Below the pieces are notes generated by a model. That model did no database searches and was not told where the DNA came from. It saw only the letters and a program-made list of their open reading frames with translations. This document shows positions 17,038 to 19,704 of a DNA stretch of 19,704 nucleotides, piece by piece. Within the stretch, counting starts at the first letter, position 1. Each line of letters begins with the position of its first letter. The stretch comes from CAVPNY01 sp963706905 (lineage in GTDB: Bacteria; Chloroflexota; Anaerolineae; Anaerolineales; UBA4823): contig CAVPNY010000027.1 in NCBI GenBank assembly GCA_963706905.1, positions 1-19,704 of the forward strand, written 5' to 3'. A program made the translations under genes and the position numbers.

Positions 17038-17586
17038 CTAACCTTCTGCCGGCGCCTCGACTTCTGCTTCGGCTTCTGCTTCGGCTTCGACTTCGGCTTC
17101 GGCTTCGGCTTCGACGACTTTCTCGCCCAGATCGGGGGTCTCACCTTCACGGTGGACGATCACCCGGACATCGGGCACGAGGTCCATGGTCAGGCGGATG
17201 TGCACCTTGTATTCACCCAGATTGCGGATCGGCTGGACATCGACCTGGCGGCGGTCGACCGTCTCGCCGGTCTTGGCCTTGATGCTGTCGGCGATCATCT
17301 GGGTTGTGATCGATCCGTACAGCTTGCCTGTCTCTCCGGCGCGGGCGGGGTAAGCCAGCACCAGGTTGGAGAGCTTACCAGCCACGCCGCCCATCTCCTG
17401 ATTGAGCGCAGTGCGCCTGGAACTGGCGCGCGAGCGGATCTCTTCCACCTGCTTGAGCGCTCCAGGCGTGGCCAGCACCGCCAGCCCGTGCGGCAACAGG
17501 TAGTTGCGCCCGTAGCCATCGGCGACTTTCTTGACATCGCCGGCGCGTCCGAGCTTATATACATCTTCCATCAACAACACTTTCAT
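17038..17586 (-). CDS. rplI: 50S ribosomal protein L9 with acidic tail
   Basis: L9 binds 23S rRNA domain V and helps keep translation in frame. The N-terminal domain (1-48) shows the family signature GDVKKVADGYGRNYLLPHGLA. A connecting helix follows (about 45-75), then the C-terminal domain ending with IRLTMDLVPDVRVIVHREG (129-147). At 182 residues it is about 30 longer than the usual 148-150. The extra is a Glu/Ala tail (about 157-182) encoded by repeated hexamers. AAAGGG lies about 9 nt before the ATG. Unlike the common rpsF-ssb-rpsR-rplI order, no such partners are seen here: the upstream 600 nt are non-coding and the next gene is divergent. Confidence 0.96.
   Translation of the reverse strand: MKVLLMEDVYKLGRAGDVKKVADGYGRNYLLPHGLAVLATPGALKQVEEIRSRASSRRTALNQEMGGVAGKLSNLVLAYPARAGETGKLYGSITTQMIADSIKAKTGETVDRRQVDVQPIRNLGEYKVHIRLTMDLVPDVRVIVHREGETPDLGEKVVEAEAEAEVEAEAEAEAEVEAPAEG
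17056..17117 (-). repeat. Hexamer microsatellite coding the L9 EA tail
   Basis: On the plus strand units of GGCTTC, with variants GACTTC and TGCTTC, run almost without break. On the coding strand they read as alternating Glu-Ala codons with a few Val. All unit changes of 6 nt keep the frame, so tail length could vary between strains. Confidence 0.75.
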
Positions 17587-17813
17587 TTCTCAAGCCCTTT
17601 CGATTGAGTAGATTTTTTTGGGCGAAGGGTACAACGCCCATTGAAATCCCCCGCCTCTGCGGGGGGATAAAGCTAGGGGATTTTACCAGAGAGCGGGTAG
17701 CACGTCAACGCATCGGGCAAAGCGGATCACCGCTCCGCCTTGCAAACCCGGCGTTTTGGATCGATTCTCTATGACCTGCTTACAGTTTTCTCTGCCGTCC
17801 GGATAACAACCTT

Positions 17814-17922
17814 GGGTCATTGGGATTTACCGTGATGATTCCCAGATTTGGGGGTGTGTAGGCGGCTTCGCCGCCTACACACCCCCAAATCTGGGTACTT
17901 CCACGGCAATTCCCAAAGAGCC
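17814..17922. mobile_element. 109-bp palindromic MITE with 8-bp target duplication
   Basis: Two 53-nt arms meet at a TTC loop. The inner 26 bp (17841-17866 with 17870-17895) are perfect, and over the whole arm about 44 of 53 positions match. The ends are GGGTCATTGGGA (17814-17825) and, inverted, GGCTCTTTGGGA (17911-17922). The direct repeat ACAACCTT flanks both sides (17806-17813 and 17923-17930). It has no coding capacity. Both the GGNTC...-type ends and the 8-bp duplication are what I would expect for the ISL3 family, so mobilisation by an ISL3-type transposase elsewhere is inferred. Confidence 0.82.
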
Positions 17923-17934
17923 ACAACCTTGCGC

Positions 17935-17974
17935 TTATAGTATTGAACCCGATCGGGTAGCTCTATACTATAAT
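17935..17974 (+). promoter_or_regulatory. Nested operator-like palindrome over a -10 box
   Basis: TTATAGTAT (17935-17943) and ATACTATAA (17965-17973) are perfect inverted arms around the 10-bp palindrome CCCGATCGGG (17948-17957). A consensus TATAAT (17969-17974) overlaps the right arm. TTGAAC (17943-17948) is a possible -35, but at 20 bp it is too far from TATAAT; it is 15 bp from the alternative TATACT. It probably serves the SIS gene at 18187. Confidence 0.5.
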
Positions 17975-17990
17975 TACGAGTAACCTTACA

Positions 17991-18006
17991 TCCCTGACAT
18001 CAGGGA
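17991..18006 (+). promoter_or_regulatory. Inverted repeat, possible regulator site
   Basis: TCCCTGA-CA-TCAGGGA is a perfect 7-bp dyad with a 2-nt centre, placed about 10-25 nt after the predicted transcription start of the SIS gene. The size and position suit a dimeric repressor. Confidence 0.35.
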
Positions 18007-18186
18007 CAGCATGCAGAGGAAAAATCAAATCTTGTCAACCGGAGCGCGCCATTCATAGCACCGGTAAAACCGTTGAGATCGACTCCGTTCTGAAGGCAGC
18101 CCAGGTGGTGAAGCGTTTCATCCGCGGCCAGTAGACGGTGCTTTCTCCCAAACACTCCTCCCAGCAGGGAACCCAGGAATAGCCTG

Positions 18187-18780
18187 ATGGATACGATCGA
18201 AATGTCAAAGAAGGCGCTTCATGCTGAAGCCGATGTGCTGCACAAGCTTGCCGATCAGATCGGCAAGACATTCATCCAGGGCGCTGACATGCTCGCCAAT
18301 TGTACAGGGCACGTTATCACCTCTGGCGTGGGTACGACGGGCATGGTCGCCCGGCGCTTCGCCCACTTGCTCTGCAACGTTGGCTGCCCGGCGCTCTTCT
18401 TGCACTCCGGCGACAGCCTGCACGGCAGCTCAGGAGCTGTCAAGAGCGATGATGTGCTCTTTCTGCTCTCCAAGACCGGCGAAACCAAGGAAACCTGCGA
18501 CATGGCGCGGGTTGTCTCCGAGCGCGGCAGTCCCATCATCGCCCTCACCGCGCGCTCCGAATCAACTCTTACCCGCCTGAGCACGCTCGTCCTGCTCATT
18601 GACCTGCCGTCCGAGATCGATCCATACCAGGGGTTGATGTCGGTGGGCAGCTCCCTGGCGATGGCGGCTTATTGTGATGCGCTCGTCTATGCTCTCCTGG
18701 ATATCAAAGGCACCCCGCGCGAGTGGTTCGTCCAGGGGCACCCCGGCGGCATCATCAACAAGTTAAAAGAAGAACATTGA
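18187..18780 (+). CDS. SIS-domain sugar-phosphate isomerase, KdsD/KpsF-like
   Basis: The 197-residue protein is a single SIS domain. It shows SGVGTTGMVARRFAHLL (46-62), the phosphosugar-binding HSGDSLHG (73-80), the Ser/Thr-rich SKTGET (95-100) and, near the end, the HPGG (185-188) seen in arabinose-5-phosphate isomerases. It lacks the C-terminal CBS pair of full-length KdsD/GutQ (about 320 residues), so it is the short SIS-only form; the stop is a clean TGA, with no downstream CBS remnant recognised. It should interconvert an aldose and a ketose phosphate, or act as a sensor. Substrate not deducible; arabinose 5-phosphate and 3-hexulose 6-phosphate are candidates. AGGA lies 8 nt before the ATG. 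An operator-like region is upstream and a decayed IS110 element downstream. Confidence 0.85.
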   Translation: MDTIEMSKKALHAEADVLHKLADQIGKTFIQGADMLANCTGHVITSGVGTTGMVARRFAHLLCNVGCPALFLHSGDSLHGSSGAVKSDDVLFLLSKTGETKETCDMARVVSERGSPIIALTARSESTLTRLSTLVLLIDLPSEIDPYQGLMSVGSSLAMAAYCDALVYALLDIKGTPREWFVQGHPGGIINKLKEEH

Positions 18781-19115
18781 TTGAAGAAAAGTCTCCCTAT
18801 TCCGTGTGGTTTCGTCATATGTTGTCATTATTCAGTCCCGTCATTCCGAGTAACTCCACAGCGCTCCGCACATTTCTTTCTGGAGGAAACTGGGCAGCTG
18901 CGAGTAGAATCGGTCACAGTCCAGACAGCTAAGACCGGCCCGGCACTGGTGTTTCCGAACCCGTTTTCGAGTATGGTTCCGATCATGCGTGGTTTTATCA
19001 TTGGTGGCCCATTGGGGACCCCGTTTAGGAGCGTACACAACCTTTCGATGATCGGGTCTGGACCATCCCCTCTTCAGGAGTTGCAGGCGATGGCCAAGCA
19101 GTAGCTCAGATTAGG
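18781..19115. other. Non-coding region, possible IS110 left end
   Basis: No gene is supported; a 107-residue frame starting at the SIS stop has no recognisable features. The stretch can form several hairpins: CGGTC/GACCG (18911-18915 with 18933-18937), GAACC/GGTTC (18957-18961 with 18975-18979) and GGTC-TG-GACC (19055-19064). IS110-subgroup elements carry a structured non-coding left end of this kind of length ahead of the transposase. The boundary with the host is not visible. Confidence 0.35.
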
Positions 19116-19704
19116 ATGCAAGTTCAGGTGAATGCCCTGGAGCAGATCAACCCTCATGCCGCCGGGATCGATGTAGGTGCGGAAGAAATGTACGTTGCAG
19201 TCGCCCCGGACCGGAACACAGAGCGTGCGCTCGTTTCCGACCTTCACAGCCGATCTGCGCCGCTTGGCAGAATGGGTTAGACCTGCCAGATCAAAACAGT
19301 AGCTATGGAAGCCACGGGAGCGTATTGGATCCCGCTTTACGAGCTTCTGGAGGAGGAGGGCTTTGAAGTTTGCTTGGTGAATGCTCGTCATTTGAAAAAT
19401 GTCTCTGGACGAAGACGGACGTCTGGGACTGCCAATGGGTCCAGCAGTTGCACACCTATGGTTCGCTGAGATCTTCCTTCCGCCCGCCCGGACAAATTGT
19501 CGCGATCCGCAGCCTGGTGCGGCATCGGGAAACGCTGGTGCAGTATCGTTCGGCCCACATCCAGCACATGCAAAAGGCGCTGACTTTGATGAACGTGCGC
19601 CTGACCAACGTGCTCAGCGATATCACCGGGGTGACCGGGTTGAAGATTATCCGATCCATCTTTGCGGGAGAGCGCAATCCACAGCGCCTGGCTGCCTTGT
19701 GCGA
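19116..19704 (+). pseudogene. IS110-family transposase, frameshifted and cut by window end
   Basis: The translation matches the N-terminal DEDD (RuvC-like) part of IS110 transposases only if three frames are joined. Segment 1 from ATG 19116 reads NPHAAGIDVGAEEMYVAVAPDR. Segment 2, from about 19225, reads VRSFPTFTADLRRLAEWV. Segment 3, from about 19284, reads CQIKTVAMEATGAYWIPLYE. Segment 4, from about 19412, reads KTDVWDCQWVQQLHTYG and stays open to 19704. The third break fits a 1-nt deletion in GGACG-AAG. The D of GIDVG, the E of MEATG and both D of TDVWD are still present, so decay is recent. In frame, segment 1 ends at TAG 19278 and segment 2 at TAG 19300. The C-terminal serine domain would lie beyond the window. 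Confidence 0.88.

Larger units (their letters stand above)
17587..18186. other. 600-nt non-coding region
   Basis: No gene is supported. From left to right it holds the rplI leader with alternative hairpins (17644-17683), a stretch with nothing recognised (17700-17805), the MITE (17806-17930 with its duplications), the operator/promoter region (17935-18006), and a leader of about 180 nt to the SIS gene. The leader carries a 15-codon frame at 18011-18058 (AGGG 6 nt upstream of its ATG), too short to call. Confidence 0.6.

Noticed and set aside
16990..17607. A 205-codon plus-strand open frame rich in Phe-Gly
   Set aside because: It is the exact antisense of rplI. Its FGFGF pattern is only the complement of the Glu/Ala codons of the L9 tail.
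17841..17895. The 26-bp perfect hairpin as a transcription terminator
   Set aside because: No U-tract follows on either strand, and the flanking 8-bp duplication and extended terminal repeats explain it as a transposed element.
18781..19104. A 107-codon plus-strand frame after the SIS gene
   Set aside because: It starts directly at the SIS stop as a TTG, has no Shine-Dalgarno of its own and no recognisable features; the region fits a transposon left end better.
1..19704. CRISPR arrays, tRNA or rRNA genes
   Set aside because: No regularly spaced direct repeats, no cloverleaf with a TTC-arm consensus, and no rRNA-like stretch were seen.

Overview
The window looks like chromosomal DNA of a Gram-positive-type (monoderm) member of the Chloroflexota, probably Anaerolineae or a relative. 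This is inferred from a RodZ-like protein with two helix-turn-helix domains next to rimO, an extracellular beta-helix protein that ends in LLPAVRR and has no autotransporter barrel, and a membrane polysaccharide cluster. No ribosomal RNA or other taxonomic marker is present. Base composition looks more AT-rich in the left 6.3 kb than in the rest (judged by eye).

Left part (1-6249): a class I SAM-dependent methyltransferase (+) is followed by an unusually complete regulatory leader. It has a sigma70-type promoter (1326-1354), a cyclic-di-GMP-I (GEMM) riboswitch (about 1377-1478) and an intrinsic terminator (1499-1534). The leader precedes a secreted Pmp-type parallel beta-helix protein (1564-4020). 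A large GT-C/GT39-like membrane protein lies convergently on the minus strand.

Middle part (6370-13329, all +): a surface polysaccharide cluster. It contains a GT4-type glycosyltransferase, a GT2 rhamnosyltransferase-like enzyme, a Wzz-like chain-length protein, an O-antigen ligase/polymerase-like protein translationally coupled to it, and, 2 nt downstream, a membrane-anchored gluzincin metalloprotease with an immune-inhibitor-A-like C-terminus. A strong inverted-repeat terminator at 13395-13448 separates this cluster from the next, convergent one.

Right-middle part (13655-17586, all -): housekeeping genes, in transcription order rplI (L9 with an acidic EA-repeat tail), an intrinsic terminator, a RodZ-like tandem-HTH membrane protein, rimO and tsaC. 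The last three look like one operon.

Right end (17587-19704): a 600-nt non-coding stretch holds a 109-bp nearly perfect palindrome. Its 12-bp terminal inverted repeats and 8-bp target duplication mark it as a MITE, most like ISL3-family ends. Next come a nested operator-like palindrome over a TATAAT box and a SIS-domain sugar-phosphate isomerase gene. The window ends inside an IS110-family transposase broken by at least three frameshifts. Its 5' non-coding region could be a relic of a bridge-RNA locus.

The leads most worth following are the c-di-GMP switch controlling a surface beta-helix protein, the metalloprotease built into the polysaccharide operon, and the MITE.
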